A DNA stretch of 64,000 bases from Dendronephthya gigantea (Eukaryota; Cnidaria; Anthozoa; Malacalcyonacea; Nephtheidae): the NCBI RefSeq assembly GCF_004324835.1, contig NW_021163187.1, forward strand, positions 186,001-250,000. Reading direction: 5' to 3'. The notes beneath the pieces were generated by a model that saw nothing but the letters and a program-made list of their open reading frames with translations, was not told the DNA's origin and did not search any database. This document shows, in pieces, positions 21,951 through 33,656 of this stretch. Each line of letters starts with the position of its first letter. Within the stretch, counting starts at the first letter, position 1. The position numbers and the translations under genes are program-made.

Positions 21951-23216
21951 GTCGTGGGTTCGGTCAGATCTAACGTGAATTCGCTTTCTTTAAGGTTTTA
22001 TCCACATGTATATCCCATGAGAGGTTATCAGTCAACTACACACCTAACAATTTAAAGTGGGGGACTCTTTCTACCACATCACCGTCAACATAAATAGGGT
22101 TTTCAATCAGTTTATACTTAAGAAGCGTGATGACCATTTCTTTACATTTTTTCAGATTTAATTTCATACCTCGTTCACCTGCCTAGTCGGATATATCGTT
22201 AACGACGATTGGTAAAACACTGGGTGAACATAGCGGGATTATTTCCAGAGCAGTGGTATCATCCACAAATTTAACTCTTCCAGGCCAATCATTGAGCAAT
22301 GAATTGACAAGTAAAGCAAAAAAGAGTGAACCACGTTTTGTTCCCTGAGGTAAACCACCATTTAGCTTGCTCCACGACGAGTACGAATTATCAATCCGAA
22401 CACACTGCTCACGGTTACCATGAAAGGCCTTAATCCATCTCACTATAACAGGATGTGCACCAAGATTTTCTAGTTCACGCAGGATAACATTATGGTCCAC
22501 AAGATCAAACGCTTTTTTGAAGTCAGCAAAGAACAGTCTAGCAGAACAGGAACCATTTTCGAGAGAAGATAGAATACAATATATAAGGTATGTTAACGCA
22601 TGAGTCGTAGATTTTCCTGGTAATGCAAACTGTCTTGTATCTAGTTTGTTCTCAATTTCGGAAAATAGCTTGGTCAGGGTAAACCCCTCCATTACCTTAG
22701 AGATCTGTGGTGTTAATGATATAGGTCTCAAATCATCTTCCACGCTATGAGGTATTGGAACTTTAGGAATCGGGATTACAATTGAGAGTTTGAGATTCGT
22801 TGGAAATACACCCTGGATCATAGATGAATTGTAGATATCTCTGACAATTGGGGCGAGTGTTTGCGAATGCGAATGTTTTCAAGATTTTATTTGGTAACAT
22901 ATCTGGTCCAGGATTCTTATTAGTTCTAATGTTGCGAAGTACCTTATACACTTGGTTAATGCCGATAAGGTAATCATTTGGTACACTAAGATTTGATTGG
23001 TTGTTCTGACCAGGCGGAGCAAAATGTGATGTAAGACCACTAAGAAAACTGTTAAAGGCTTCGGCCAATTCGTAACAATTAGAGACGTCATCTCAGAGTT
23101 ATTGATGATACCAACATCTTTTGGAAGATAAACCGCCTAGTGACTTAATTTCCTTCCACCATCTCGAGGGATTACGTGTTCGCACCGTGTGCACACTGCA
23201 ATTGGGAGCTCCGTTC
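21950..23216 (-). mobile_element. Older CR1-like LINE, 3' part (reverse transcriptase)
   Basis: The minus strand encodes RWWKEIKSLGGLSSK, then YKVLRNIRTNKNPGPD, PIPHSVEDDLRPISLTPQIS, FADFKKAFDLVDHNVILREL, GGLPQGTKRGSLFFALLVN and the catalytic FVDDTT (usually FADD), running on to KLNLKKCKEMV. This is the reverse transcriptase of a CR1/jockey-like LINE. Frame changes separate the 5' piece from the RT core, so it is dead. Its upstream half continues at 27946-28710: a younger LINE has inserted in the middle. Confidence 0.8.
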
Positions 23217-23239
23217 AAAAGCTATAATCAAATTTGATA

Positions 23240-24712
23240 ATGAGTAATAATTCGTCAGGAAAAGTTAGCTGTTTGCATGGCGTAGCACTCAATAAAAAAG
23301 GCAAGTTAACCTGGACAAGATCGTACGAAGATTTGCAGATATTTGTAGAAGAAGTACTTAATTTAACCGACGGAGATTGGGGTTGTCCGGGAGGAACTAC
23401 AAAGCAGTTTAAATCCGAAGATATTGACTTGCGGTGGTATCCCGATTCACTAACAGTCACCGTAAATGGAAAAAAGAGAGATGAAGTCACGGATAAAATG
23501 AAATCAGCTGCCCTAGTTGCATCCGAAAGTCTACTAAATCTAAACAAATCGAACCAAGGTCGCCACGAGGACGAAGGTTATGTTGCTTCGACCCTGAATA
23601 CTAATGAATCGGAAATTAGCAACGAGTCATACGACCCTAACCTCCCACTTGTTGACGAAGCATTTAAAGATGTTTTTAACTATTTGGAGAATAAAATCAA
23701 TGATTTGAACACTACATTAAACAGGAAAGTTAATGATCTGAAACAAGAGGTGCTTGGAACAAAAGTTGATGACAAACACATGTTAATAAACGAGCTAAGA
23801 CGAGAAAATCAAGAGTTAAAGGACGAGAACCAAACTCTTCGGAACAAGATTGAAAATTTAACACTTATAGCTTCGGATATGAACACAAAAATCAAGGACC
23901 TTGACAATGAAAGGCTTAGCCTAATTACATCAATAAGACTTCTTCAAGCAGCTCCCTATACCGATACTAATATTGAGCAACAACCGTCTCAAGCACAGAA
24001 CAAAATAAAACTAAATTCGACGCGAAAACAAGGACAAGGCCGTAGAACCGAGACCGGGAGAGCAAACATTCAACTCAGTAATCGCTATGAGGCTCTTAAT
24101 ATTGACGACGATGAGCAACCAGGCATTAATTCAAATGGTAAATCGGATATAACTGATAGGAATCAGGCAGGCATCAACACTCAACCTCAAACACAAGCAA
24201 CAAACACAAAGTCAATAAAAAGTCCAATCATTATCCTTGGAGACTCTATGGTAAAGATGCTGCAGCCAGCCAAACTCTCGCGTTCTGCTGGGAAAAAAAT
24301 CCAAGTTAAAACCTTCCCAGGGGCCAAAATAGCGGACATGGAGCATTACGTACAACCAACGCTACGTACAAAGCCCAATACGATTATCTTACATGTTGGT
24401 ACAAACGACATACAGAACAAGAAACCAGAGGAGCTAGCAGCCGAAGCGAAGGCGTTATGTCAAGGTATAGTAAAACGGAATCCTACTTGCGAAATAGCTA
24501 TTTCAGAAATTGTAAAACGACAAGATCCGATGTTAAACACTAAGATTCATGAAACTAATAAATTGTTATCGAATCTTTGCGAAGAATCAAATTGGTACTT
24601 TATTGATCACAGCAATATAAACACTAGACATCTTAATGGATCAGGTTTACACCTAAATAGGCAAGGTACAGCCTTACTGGCAAAAAACTATATCAATTTT
24701 TTTAAAACTTGA
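23240..24712 (+). CDS. LINE ORF1: coiled coil plus SGNH/GDSL esterase
   Basis: The first ATG is at 23240, giving 490 aa. Residues ~1-90 form a small domain with DGDWGCPGGTTKQF. Residues ~140-235 are a charged coiled coil (RRENQELKDENQTLRNKI). Residues ~330-490 are an SGNH/GDSL hydrolase with block I ILGDSM (Ser nucleophile), block III HVGTNDIQ (Gly and Asn) and block V LHLNRQG (His). Esterase ORF1s are known from CR1-group LINEs and are thought to act as RNP or membrane-associated chaperones. It ends in TGA directly followed by CTA, and ORF2 continues in the same frame. An N-terminal relative is found at 36034-36390. Confidence 0.88.
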   Translation: MSNNSSGKVSCLHGVALNKKGKLTWTRSYEDLQIFVEEVLNLTDGDWGCPGGTTKQFKSEDIDLRWYPDSLTVTVNGKKRDEVTDKMKSAALVASESLLNLNKSNQGRHEDEGYVASTLNTNESEISNESYDPNLPLVDEAFKDVFNYLENKINDLNTTLNRKVNDLKQEVLGTKVDDKHMLINELRRENQELKDENQTLRNKIENLTLIASDMNTKIKDLDNERLSLITSIRLLQAAPYTDTNIEQQPSQAQNKIKLNSTRKQGQGRRTETGRANIQLSNRYEALNIDDDEQPGINSNGKSDITDRNQAGINTQPQTQATNTKSIKSPIIILGDSMVKMLQPAKLSRSAGKKIQVKTFPGAKIADMEHYVQPTLRTKPNTIILHVGTNDIQNKKPEELAAEAKALCQGIVKRNPTCEIAISEIVKRQDPMLNTKIHETNKLLSNLCEESNWYFIDHSNINTRHLNGSGLHLNRQGTALLAKNYINFFKT

Positions 24713-27700
24713 CTATTTCACAACAAAAGGAATTATACAGCAGATTATATTTCTTTAACTAATCGTAATACTATAGTTAATAATACGCGCCCTGAGCTTA
24801 ATCACTACACCAAAAATGATTCCAAATGCAACTATCAACATAATTTAAGGAGGGAAGTGATCGAGAATAGTAAAACTGAAGTCCACAACTGCGAACCAAA
24901 TTCGAATGCTAATAAGCTTAAACCATTTAAATTAAAAGGATTTACTATTGCCCTTCTGAATATCAGAAGTCTAGTGAAAAACCTAGACCAACTTCGTCTT
25001 TATCTTTTAAACCAACAATTTGATGTCATTTGTATTAACGAAACTCGGCTTGATGCTACGGTTCCGAATCATGAAGTCGGAATAAGTGGGTACGAAATTG
25101 TACGTAAAGACAGGAACCGAAATGGGGGGGGAGTTGCTATTTACTTAAGAACTCATATAAATTATAGCATAAGAAAAGAGCTGATGTCTAACGAACTTGA
25201 AACGATCACAATTGAGATCTCTAAACCTAAATCGAAACCCTTTTTGATAAATTGTTGGTATAGACCACCTGACTCTATGATAGAAATCTTTAATATATAT
25301 GAAGACCTCGTTAAGAAAATGGACAATGAAAACAAAGAAGTAATATTAATTGGAGATTTCAACTGTGACTGGTCTCAAATTGTAAACAACAATGCCAGTT
25401 CCCAGACAAAGAAACTTGCCGAACTCACAAAAACTCTACAATTTGAACAATTAATTAACGAACCTACACGAGTAACTGAGACATCTAAAACACAAATTGA
25501 CCTAGCTTTTACAAACAAACCAGAAATAATCATGAATACTGGTGTAGACCACATAGGGATTAGCGACCATAGTCTCATATTTATTCAAAGAAAAATCTCA
25601 ATACAACGAAAAGCGCCAAAAATAATTAAAACAAGGCAATTTAAAAACTACAACGTTGACGAATTCAAACAAGAATTAGCAATTCATTTGCAAACAATCT
25701 CAGTAACGAATAACCCGGATGAAATGTGGGATGAATGGAAAGATATATATGTTACAGTAGCTGACAGGCATGCACCACCGATCACTAGGAAAGTAAGAAG
25801 TGAACATGCCCCATGGATTACCAGGGAGATTAAAAACTTGATGCATCGTAGGGACTTTTTGAAAAGAAAATCAGTGAAAACTGGATCAAAACAAATCCAT
25901 GATGCTTTTAGAAAAGCACGAAATGAGCTTAACATTTTGATAAAGAGAACTAAAACCAACTATTTTACAAACACCCTAAACAACTGCGAAAACCAACCAA
26001 AACAGATGTGGAAAACAATCAATAAACTTACTAATAAAAATACAAAAACGACCATTATTTCTGAAGTTAAGCACGAAAACCAAAGTTTTACAGATGCTCC
26101 ATCCATATCAAACACCTTCAATACTTATTTCAACGAAATTGGAACCAACTTAGCTAATAATCTGGAACAAGCTTCAAAATTGCCTGAGTCATACCTCTCC
26201 AACTGTAACTCGCAATTCCAGATAAAAAATGTTACTGTAATAGACGTTCACAAAATCCTATCATCTATCGATGTTTCTAAATCATCAGGATATGATAGAA
26301 TATCTAACAAACTTTTAAAAGACTCAGCTGATATAATAGCACATTCACTCACACTAATATTCAACACGTCTATAAATACAGGCATATTTCCAAATGATTT
26401 TAAAACGGCAATAATCACACCAATACATAAATCGGGATGCAAGACCGATTGCAGTAACTACAGACCAATTTCAATTTTATCTAACGTTGCAAAAATATTC
26501 GAAAAACTTATCACTCAACAGCTGGAAACTTATCTAGAAAAGAATGATATACTAGTACAACAACAATCTGGTTTTAGAAAATCACACTGCACTCAGACCT
26601 CTCTCCTTAATATAACAAATCAATGGTTTGTCAACATGGATAAGGGAAGTTTGAACGGTGTTATCTTCCTTGACCTAAAAAAGGCATTTGACTGTGTTGA
26701 CCATAGTATTTTGCTAAGGAAACTCTTCCACTATGGAATAAGAGAAAAATCATTTAAATTGGTTCCAGTCTTATCTCTCAAATAGGACTCAAATTTGTAA
26801 AGTTAATCAAATATTATCTGACAAAAGAATCGTTAAATGTGGTGTACCGCAGGGTTCAAACCTCGGACCATTACTATTTCTATTGTACATAAACGATCTT
26901 CCAAATTGCTTGTCAACATCGACTGTTAGCATGTTTGCTGATGATACAAACATTTCAACACAAGGCAAATCGGCAATGGAAATTCAGGATTCCCTAAATC
27001 ACGACCTAGAGAACATACACCAGTGGCTATTGACTAACAAACTCACTCTGAATAAGGAGAAGACCGAATACATGGTAATTGGATCTAGACAAAAGCTCTC
27101 TAATATGTCAAATGAACCGGAAATCCACGTAGGTGAAACAAAAATCAAACGAGTAAGTTTTTCTAAAACTCTGGGTGTTGTTATAGACGAACACCTTACT
27201 TGGGAAAGGCAAATCGAAAACATTCAAACAAAAATTTCAAAAGGTATTGGCACGTTGCGGAGAATGAGAAAATTAGTTCCAAAAACAACATTAACAAAAG
27301 TCTACAATGCCATTATTCTACCACATTTCGACTATTGTAGCCTTGTATGGGACAATTGCAGTGATTATTTAATTGATAAATTACAAAAATTGCAAAACAG
27401 AGCAGCACGCGTAATCACTAGTAAAACATACGAAACGAGATCACGAGATGTTTTAAAAGAACTTCACTGGCAACCCCTGAAAGAACGCTTTAAACGAAAG
27501 AAATTAATTTTTACGCACAAGATTAGGAATGACAAAATGCCAAGTACCACAACGAATATGTTTGATATTAAAACAAACTCAAGGTATAACCTCCGTAGCA
27601 ACAACCGAGATTTCAGCCTTGACAAACCTAATACAAATTTCATGAAAAAAAGCATAAGCTATGCAGCTGCTTCGGCCTGGAATAATTTACCCCCAGAGGC

Positions 27701-27764
27701 TAAAGACCCAGGCTTGAGTAGCCAGAAGTTTAGATCAATTCTCGGTCACTATTCTCTAGAATGA
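24713..27764 (+). CDS. LINE ORF2: endonuclease and reverse transcriptase, one frameshift
   Basis: The frame is open immediately after the ORF1 stop, with no in-frame ATG before about 25184, which is already inside the endonuclease. The EEP/APE endonuclease shows LLNIRSL, INETRLD, IGDFNCD and GISDHS. The reverse transcriptase shows SSGYDRISNKLL, YRPISILSN, FLDLKKAFDCVDHS, GVPQGSNLGPLL and the catalytic FADDTN. The C-terminal tail ends YNLRSNNRD...SAWNNLPPEAKD. One frameshift near 26760, between YGIREKSFK and the following WFQSYLSNRT, separates 24713-26785 from the rest. The protein would nick the target and prime reverse transcription there. This copy needs a functional relative or frameshifting to move. 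Confidence 0.88.
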
Positions 27765-27945
27765 TAAACATTTCCGACGCCTATTGTACTTACTTAAGTA
27801 ACTGGTAATTTATTTGTATATATTTGTATAGTATAGTGTGTTTTTAACTTGTAAACGAACGGCCTCTTGAAAATCAGGTGCGTAAGAGCCCTGAAGAGCT
27901 ACCGTTCTAAAATATTTTTAAATAATAAATAATAATTAGACATTT

Positions 27946-28710
27946 TAAGTTTTTCCACTGATAGGGTATAGTATTTAAATCGTGCTGATTTAATCGAACG
28001 TTGGACTTTATTTCGCTAAAGTCTATATGCATTAGAATTTTTCCCATAATGATGGAAAGCTCTTTGTCGTTTAATAATCAATTCTTTTATTGACGAAGTC
28101 ATCCACGGTTTATCGCATTTTCTTACTTTAGTTTTCTTTAAAGGGAGTAAGATGTCAATCTTTTCACTCATTATCTCATTGAATTTTTCATATTTAGCAT
28201 CACACGAATTGTTATTAAAAACGGCTGGCCAATCAAAGGATGTTATCCAACGGCCAAAGGGCCGTAGTGAACTATCCCTCAGATCTCGTTTCCATACTTT
28301 AGTTTTATCTGGATTTACAGAGGATATTTGAGAATTTAAAAACACCATATTGATATTATGGTCACTGTTTCCTAAAGGCGGAAATTGAATAGACTCGTAG
28401 AAGCTATCTTTATGGTTAGTTAAGCACCAATCTAAGGTTACATTGTCTCTAGTGGGCACTTTGATTACCTGGAAAAGTCCAGTTGATCTCTGAATATATT
28501 TTACGTTAAAACCAGTACTCTTGTAATTATAGTTACCAGAACAAGTGCATCAGGATGGGATTGCATGAACGCGTCGACATTAGATTGAATATGTGAATAT
28601 AGGATTGTATTTTCCGCATGACCAGCGGACGTAGAATGGTAAATCGCGGCCACTAATATGACTGAAATTGAGCGGGGAAGCCATTTTGGTCTAACAAGTA
28701 ACCACAATGA
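27946..28710 (-). mobile_element. Older CR1-like LINE, 5' part (endonuclease)
   Basis: The minus strand reads LLVRPKWLPRSISVILVAAI, YHSTSAGHAENTILYSHIQS, then GDYN, TRDNVTLDWCLTNHKDSF and GNSDHNINMVF (the endonuclease SDH block), then DKPWMTSSIKELIIKRQRAF and RNKVQRSIKSARF. It continues directly into 23216-21950 once the younger LINE is removed. Frame changes are present. Confidence 0.8.
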
Positions 28711-28902
28711 TTCAATTGCAGGATGTTCAAAAGCAGTAGTTCATATGGGACTGGAAAATTGGAAAACTCATTCTTGGTGGGAAACCTGTGACGGAAATGA
28801 CATTTGGTCCTTAAACAGAGGAGGTACACTGTATGATTGATAAGGTTTAGTGGATCGATGAAGGTCTAACCGATGGGAAAAATCGCACCTTGGGTCTTTT
28901 AA

Positions 28903-29574
28903 GGTGGCTCGATACAGTTTTCAAAAATTTCATCGTTCCGCTTTGACACGTTCAAACAACGCATTTTTATGATTTATTTCAGAGATATTCGGGGTTTTAT
29001 ATATTTTGATGTCTTTACTTTTGAATCGTATTAGTTTTAGTAACAAATCGTCCGTTGCTATGGCGACATACGTGTACAAAACTCACTCCAAAATGACCAA
29101 TTGCCTCGGATAGTTGGAAAACAAGCACGGTGACCCCCAATTTTTTTTCGTGCATTATTTTACATGGAAGAAAAGCTAACAATTGGCAAAATATAAAAAA
29201 ATTCTATAATGGCAAATTTTTAAAAAATGTAAAAATGACATTTTTTTCGATAATTTTTTTTTGCCATTATAGAATTTTTTTAAATTTTGCTAATTGTTAG
29301 TTTTTCTTCCAAGTAAAATAATGCACAAAAAAAAATTAGGGGTCACCGTGCTTGTTTTCCCACTATCCGAGGCAATTGGCCATTTTGGAGTGAATTTTGT
29401 AGTGAATGTCGCCATAGCAACGGACGATTTGTTACTAAAACTAATACGATTCAAAAGTAAAGACATCAAAATATATAAAACTCCGAATATCTCTGGAATA
29501 AATCACAAAAATGCGTTGTTTGAACGTGTCAATGTGATGAACAATGGAATTCTTGAAAACTGCCCCGAGCCACT
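28903..29574. mobile_element. Long-armed foldback MITE, TTAA-flanked, 672 bp
   Basis: The arms are about 300 bp each. The outer ends read GGTGGCTCGATACAGTTTTC and, inverted, GTGGCTCGGGGCAGTTTTCA, and the inner arms pair through ATAGAATTTTTTTAAA-like sequence at the centre (~29240). TTAA occurs at 28899-28902 and 29575-29578. No transposase. Kolobok- or piggyBac-type targeting is likely. Confidence 0.8.
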
Positions 29575-29664
29575 TTAAGCAGTGGCCTTTCTTGCGTAGA
29601 AAAGGGCACGGCACCAGATGATTCGGAGCCGGATCAATATTATCTGCATTATTATATATAACTG

Positions 29665-29790
29665 AGTAGATGGACAGCCATTAGTTTTTCCGGTTGAAGT
29701 ATGGCTCGCTTTAGAACATACACTATATGATTGGGTAGATCACCGTAGATGGATAACCGCTAGCCTTTCCAGTTGGGATATGACTCGCTC
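29665..29790. repeat. Two-unit tandem duplication
   Basis: TAGATGGACAGCCATTAGTT...TATGGCTCGCT and TAGATGGATAACCGCTAGCC...TATGACTCGCTCT are two diverged units of about 85 bp just outside the nested transposons. No ORF. Confidence 0.55.
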
Positions 29791-30548
29791 TACAGGGTGA
29801 GTAAAAAAAACTGACACCTTTGAAATTCAAATTAGCCGCGAATTTGACAATTCCTATTGTGTACAATCAACAAGACGTTGTTAATTAATGCGAAAGTGGT
29901 TAAACCAATAGACCACTTGCCTTTTAGCGCAGCCCGCTTTGCATGACGGTAGGAGTCGTCACTTTGCAATCGAACGACATGGCGACTGTAATGAGCGAAC
30001 GATTATTATTTGATGAGATATTTACCAATATTTAGTGCTTCTTGTTTACAATCGATGAGTTATTTAATCCTAAAATAAACATAGAGGTCTCAAACGAAGC
30101 GGAGGTAAATTTTTGAGCGAAATCGGTCCATTCTAAACGAGGAAAAAGGAGTTCGAGTGAGGCATCAACAAGACGTTCTTCGCATATTTATGCCTTGAAA
30201 TATCTCATTCTCCAAAGAAAAACAGGTGAGTTCACCAAATAACCGGCGATCACCCAAGAATTTTTACTTACGAATAAGCTTTGACATTTTCCCTTTCCCG
30301 ATTTTGTATTTTGCGCCCTGCTTTCTAATTCGTATTGCTTTTTAAACTCCGTGAAAATGACCATGCTTGGCAAAATATTTGACCGATTTCGCCTTTATTT
30401 GGCGGGAAATTTGCAATGTTTGAATACTTAATTACTTTTTTGCCGATGTTGAAAACTACGAACAAAAACTACAAATAAGTGCTGTTTGACCTAGGCAAAC
30501 TTTTCGAAAATTATATAAATAAAAAGAATATAGTATTTTGAAACAATA

Positions 30549-32003
30549 ATGGAGGATGAACCAACCACTTCAGAAGGGAACAATGAAAGCAAAGTACGCC
30601 AATGGAAAACATACTGTTGTGTGCCAGGATGCAGTAATAATAGTTATAAAAATCCTGAGCTCTCTTTTCACAAAATTCCAAAAGATAAAGATGTTAACAA
30701 AAAATGGAACAAATTTTTGAAAACAAGAGGATTACTCAACCCCCTTCCTAGTCAAAAGGTGTGTTCAGCTCATTTCCCAGGTGGCAAAAAAACATATAGT
30801 GACAACATCCCCACCATTTTCATGCCACAAACTGCTACAAAGTCAAGGAAGATTCCTACTGTCAGAGTGTTTGAAACAGCACAAGACAAGGAGCATGTAT
30901 CTCCTAGTAAAACCTCAGTTCAGGAGCAAATGTTACCTGAAGAAAGATGCATGGATATAGAAGCTCAAAACAAAATAAAACACTTACAGGAAAATGTCAA
31001 AGCCCTACAAGCGCATAGTGTAACCTTGCAAAAGAAATATGACGAGGATGTAAAAAAAATGGGACAGTGTTTATTTCGCATTGAAAGGTTTATTGGTAGT
31101 GACATTGATTTTCGATTTTATACTGGGTTTCCTAACTACACAATTTTTAAAGCATTTTTTGATTACCTGTCTCCCGCATGCAACCACCTTATTTATCATG
31201 GGTCAAACACTGCACCTATATTATCAGAAGGTCAAGCCAAGTGTGGCAAAGAACGATCTCTATCTCCTGAACAGGAATTGTTTTTAGTATTGTCACGGTT
31301 AAGATGTGGATTATTGCTACGGGATATTGCCCACAGGTTTGGTTTATGTGAAAGTCATATTTCCCGTATTTGGAAAACCTGGCTGTCATTCCTACAACAA
31401 CGCCTTCGGGCTCTACCTATTTGGCCAAGTCGCCAGTTTGTTGATGACAACATGCCAAATTGCTTCAAAACAGCCTTCCCAAAAACCAGGGTTATCATAG
31501 ATTGCACCGAGTTTTTTATAGAAAGGCCTTCATCCTGCAGAAGTCAATCGATAACATTCTCTAGCTATAAAAATCATAACACGGCAAAGAGTTTACTAGG
31601 TATTTCCCCCAGTGGCTACCCTAGTTTGGTTTCAAGTCTGTATTCAGGGAGAACAAGTGATAAAAAAATAACAAATGATTGTGGCATCCTTAAACTATTG
31701 GAGCCAGGAGACAGTTTAATGGCAGATCGAGGTTTTGACATAGAGTCAGACCTACCCACTGGTGTAGAATTACACATCCCCCCATTTCTTGATGGAAAGC
31801 CCCAACTATCTGTTGACGAAGAAAAGATGACAAGAAAAATTGCTTCAGTTCGCGTTCACGTAGAAAGGGCAATTGGACGAATAAAAAACTACAGAATTTT
31901 AAATCAGGTCATTCCAATCACTTTGGCAGATAATCTTGAAAAAATTTGGACTATTTGTTCATATCTAACACTGTTCTTGCCTCCTGTAATTGCTGAGCCA
32001 TGA
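30549..32003 (+). CDS. THAP-domain DDE_4 transposase (intact, 484 aa)
   Basis: One open frame. The N-terminal C2CH THAP zinc finger spans ~19-90, with CCVPGCSNN, VCSAHF and a DNIPTIF box matching AVPTIF; it should bind the element's ends. A coiled coil follows at ~140-165. A helix-turn-helix-like stretch at ~250-275 (LLRDIAHRFGLCESHISRIW) precedes the catalytic core. The acidic triad is Asp318 (VIIDCTEF), Asp393 (MADRGFD) and Glu439 (HVERAIGRIKNYR), as in the IS5/Harbinger-related DDE_Tnp_4 fold. The first 12 codons lie inside the inverted repeat, so the minus-strand gene starts with the same residues. No break is visible, so it may be functional. It would catalyse cut-and-paste in the nucleus. 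Confidence 0.92.
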   Translation: MEDEPTTSEGNNESKVRQWKTYCCVPGCSNNSYKNPELSFHKIPKDKDVNKKWNKFLKTRGLLNPLPSQKVCSAHFPGGKKTYSDNIPTIFMPQTATKSRKIPTVRVFETAQDKEHVSPSKTSVQEQMLPEERCMDIEAQNKIKHLQENVKALQAHSVTLQKKYDEDVKKMGQCLFRIERFIGSDIDFRFYTGFPNYTIFKAFFDYLSPACNHLIYHGSNTAPILSEGQAKCGKERSLSPEQELFLVLSRLRCGLLLRDIAHRFGLCESHISRIWKTWLSFLQQRLRALPIWPSRQFVDDNMPNCFKTAFPKTRVIIDCTEFFIERPSSCRSQSITFSSYKNHNTAKSLLGISPSGYPSLVSSLYSGRTSDKKITNDCGILKLLEPGDSLMADRGFDIESDLPTGVELHIPPFLDGKPQLSVDEEKMTRKIASVRVHVERAIGRIKNYRILNQVIPITLADNLEKIWTICSYLTLFLPPVIAEP

Positions 32004-32095
32004 TTTTTGCCACAAATTTTGTTTTATACTAGTAACTAACATGTACCATTACAGTAAATTGTTGGAAAGTTTCCAATGATATTTAAGGAAGAAAA

Positions 32096-33656
32096 TTATT
32101 GTTCATTTATAAGTTGTGAAGTATCAGATAAGTATTCAAAATAAAAGCTGCTTAGCTCAGGTAACATTTTTTTGTCCCAAGCATTGTTATCAAAATAGAT
32201 TCGTTCAACATGAAGGTCCTTATTTGTAAATACTACAAAATCACACCACTTTACATGGAGTATTGCCATGCTGCCTTGAATTTGATAATAGTAATTATGG
32301 TTGTGTTTTAGCCTGATCTCTCCCTTATTTTCTTGAAGAAAAAATGATTTGTCTTGACAAGCCTCATTGATGGTCATGTCTCTTTTTGAGTAAGGGCATT
32401 TGACCTCACCAACGCCAAGGTTATTTGTCTCACTTGTATCAGAAACAAGAAAGTCGGGACTTGCTCCCATCCAAGGGAAAGAAGAATTGACTACAAATCC
32501 GCACTTAAAGCACACACTAACACTCATTCCCTGCCGATGTTGAAAGTTATGGTAGGCTTTTACAGCATTTTCTTCCTTATCTTTCCCCCACTTGCATGGT
32601 GCAGGGGCATTTGCATGTTGGGTTGATTTTGTTATTTTTGTCAAAATGGATTTTGGATAAATTGATTTTCTTCTTTTTATTATAGCCCCAAAGTTTGAGG
32701 CTGTTACCCTATTTTCCCTTTCTTTAAACCACTGTTCACTGGATGACTGATCCCTGGTATTTTGTTCTATTTCGAGAATTTCCTTGTGTGTTATATTCCC
32801 TTGGGGTAGATGTTGTAATACTTCATCCCGAACCTTTGTATTGTAAATTATACATGCATCTTGTTTCATTTCAATACACCGTTTTTTAGATGGAAGGTTG
32901 CTATGCAATTCTTCATATAGGTGTGGCTGAAAATTATTGGATTCCAACAATTTACTAAGGTAGCTTGGTTGTGACTTATTAAGTGCAGTAGAAAGTTTTT
33001 TAATATCATCTGGTTGAATTTCTCGAGCAAAGTGTGGTGTAGGATTGGTGGTGGAACTTGAGTTGTATGTTTTGTGCTTTATGCTATTTGTGTCTTTCTC
33101 GTATGATGTTTTAACAAATTTATATCCTCATAGAGGACTGCTTCATCACACTCATCCTTGCGAGGAACATGCCATTGTTGCAGCATTTGTGTGCATGTAA
33201 GATCATTTGGAATTTCAGACAAGTCTAATTGCTTGTATTCAATTACTTGAAACATTAGGGCTACAATGTGTTTACATTGCCCCCTTTGCCAGCCTTGCAT
33301 GTGCAGTTACCGTATAAAATTTCCCCAGTGTCCTGATTCAGATGAACATACACAGTGTAGACATTTTTTTTTCATAGCAGCATTCACACTTGCTTGATTA
33401 GAAAACAGCATAACTGGTCTTTAAATACATTTGCTTTTACTTCTACATTTTTGACATATTTTTCCTTGAACAATCCATATCCCAATTTCTTGTGTTTGTA
33501 AGCTCCACCTGGGTTATTTTCCACACTTAACTCAGTTCCTAAGTGCTCTTTTAAAAGTTCAAATGTAAATTCAGGAAGGAACTCTAAGTTCTTTGTCCAC
33601 CTTTTCAGTGGTTTTTCTGTATTGTTCCCTTCTGAAGTGGTTGGTTCATCCTCCAT
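32096..33656 (-). pseudogene. SWIM zinc finger plus YqaJ-like nuclease, second gene of the transposon
   Basis: It starts MEDEPTTSEGNN at 33656, identical to the transposase start because both ATGs sit in the inverted repeats. Then come LPEFTFELLKEHLG and KLGYGLFKEKYVKN, a SWIM finger (CTCKAG then CKHIVALMF, C-x-C...C-x-H), and from 32950 a YqaJ-type exonuclease: ENRVTASNFGAIIKRR, WMGASPDFLV, GVGEVKCPYS (the E-x-K pair) and YYYQIQGSMAIL. Frames shift at least twice between 33380 and 32950; the nuclease domain itself is open (284 aa). The likely role is processing DNA during transposition, by analogy with phage recombination nucleases. It is convergent with the transposase, with 92 bp between the stops. 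Confidence 0.8.

Larger units (their letters stand above)
23217..27945 (+). mobile_element. Nearly full-length CR1-like LINE (about 4.7 kb)
   Basis: The element has a very short 5' region, ORF1 (23240-24712), ORF2 (24713-27764), a 3' UTR with CCTCTTG...AGAGCCCTGAAGAG stem-like sequence, and a terminal AATAATAAATAATAAT tail. Only one frameshift is visible, so it is young or nearly intact. It lies antisense inside an older LINE whose endonuclease and RT halves flank it exactly. Confidence 0.88.

Noticed and set aside
30188-30373. 61-codon outward ORF in each arm of the ISL2EU-like element as an independent gene
   Set aside because: Its presence in both arms follows from the inverted repeat itself. 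No known domain. Kept only as a remark in a finding.
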